Below, in pieces: positions 62,936 through 64,000 of a stretch of 64,000 nt of DNA. Source of the DNA: Haliclystus octoradiatus (Eukaryota; Cnidaria; Staurozoa; Stauromedusae; Haliclystidae); NCBI GenBank assembly GCA_916610825.1, contig OU744451.1:21105482-21169481 (forward strand), read 5' to 3'. Position 1 is the first letter of the stretch. Each line of letters opens with the position of its first letter. The position numbers were made by a program, and so were the translations under genes. Under the pieces are notes generated by a model, which saw nothing but the letters and a program-made list of their open reading frames with translations, had not been told where the DNA came from and ran no database searches.

Positions 62936-64000
62936 CAATAGAGTTTTTGCATAATACAAGAACACTATCTTTGAAGCTATATTTCCTTAGCTCTTAAAGG
63001 AATATCTCAAGGCACATATATTTTCATATCCGCAATCTGATATTTCATCAAAATATATATTTGATATCCAATAATATATGACTCTCAATGTGGGATTTTA
63101 AAAACATTTTAGGCAATGACAATAAGATAAAAATAAAAAATCGATCTTCATAATTGATTTTTAAGCCAATTTTCAAGTTCAGTAGATATTTGTACCTTAC
63201 CGGGCAGCCACAATTACCATTTTTCAAATAAACAAATTAATCAAAGTTTGTGTAGCTAGTCTTTTTTGTGGTCCAGTATAAACAAACTATTCAACACTCT
63301 ACAAACGTGACAATTTCCTCTTTTAGAAACATAAAAACTGTAAATATAAAGTATAAATACATACATGGCGCAGTGCTAATTGATCACACTGTTGATTGTC
63401 GTGGTGCCTGCGTAGGAATAGGTGCCTAGTTTGTATTGCCTCATATATAATTGTAATGGGGTCTTCTCTTATTTCTGCGGGCACGTAGTGAAGTTGGCTT
63501 CGTGCAAAATTTATTACAGGAAACTTTTTAATATTGGTTGAAATGCATAGAAACATTTTTTGGAGATTGTCCAGAGTTCGAACCATGGGAAAAATCAAAA
63601 CAACTTTGAAAGCTAACCAGGGCTTTTATTTCCTAGTTTAAAATTCCAACGACGTTTGTACTCCCACCTCATATATTTCGCAATCAATGCGGTTTTCCCC
63701 CAGGTTTTTCGAAATTGTATGCTTATTAGTCCTATCTATATTTCTATATTGTTATCTCTTTGTTTACACCAGGAGGAAATAATTTTTAGAAAAATAAATC
63801 CACGAAGCATATAATAATTGTAATTGATTTTTATTTGTATATTATTTTTATAGATAAATTTAAATAATAATATGAAACACGCTGCCAACAAAGTTACATA
63901 TCAGTATCATTAAATCTTGCTAAATACAAGTTTCTTAATGTACATCATAATGCGAGTTTATATTTATATGAAAATTAATTTCTAAATAATAATAATAGAC
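62936..64000. other. gene-free AT-rich sequence to the window edge
   Basis: Nothing can be called with confidence. A minus-strand frame at 63323-63598 (91 codons) includes a compositionally protein-like stretch (LHYVPAEIREDPITIIYEA), but I see no neighbouring exon, splice sites or known family, so it is only noted. Confidence 0.45.

Noticed and set aside
63323-63598. 91-codon minus-strand frame with protein-like stretch
   Set aside because: No family recognised, no partner exons, and the C-terminal part looks like translated AT-rich noise. Kept only as a note.

Overview
This window is animal (metazoan, probably invertebrate) nuclear DNA. It is strongly AT-rich, and its genes are cut into many short exons of 27-190 bases with GT...AG introns that are packed with transposable-element debris. 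The standard genetic code fits every exon chain. I cannot name the species or phylum from the sequence. No bacterial or viral gene arrangement is present.

Three host genes can be rebuilt by phase-consistent splicing. (1) A plus-strand gene enters from the left edge and ends near 26266. Seventeen exons give the last ~491 residues of a large helical, HEAT/ARM-like protein that I could not assign to a family. (2) RAB5IF (C20orf24/OPTI family) lies on the minus strand, 34268 down to 28685, in four coding exons, 125 residues, complete. (3) ZFAND1 (AN1-type zinc finger protein 1) lies on the plus strand, 34933 to 53485, in ten coding exons, 250 residues, complete. RAB5IF and ZFAND1 are head to head across 664 bases. 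RAB5IF and the left-hand gene converge.

The introns and flanks carry mobile DNA. There is a full-length Ty3/gypsy-type LTR retrotransposon (19919-25083, minus strand) with apparently identical 186-bp LTRs, a 5-bp target duplication and an uninterrupted 1526-residue Gag-Pol frame, sitting in the last intron of the left-hand gene. There is a hAT transposase remnant in ZFAND1 intron 6 and a Penelope-like reverse transcriptase fragment near 58 kb. There are at least ten families of short inverted-repeat elements, tRNA-derived SINEs, LINE-like tails ending in ATC/GAT microsatellites, and a 61-bp minisatellite.

The most unusual signal is a family of foldback elements with ends CCCCTGCGAAAA and interiors built from the 10-bp palindrome GTTCATGAAC. 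Recognisable copies recur across the left 43 kb. One was split by the LTR element and another by a further MITE. A 2.4-kb near-perfect palindrome with TTAA target sites, itself interrupted by a younger MITE, lies in an intron of the left-hand gene. From about 54 kb to the right edge no host gene is recognised.
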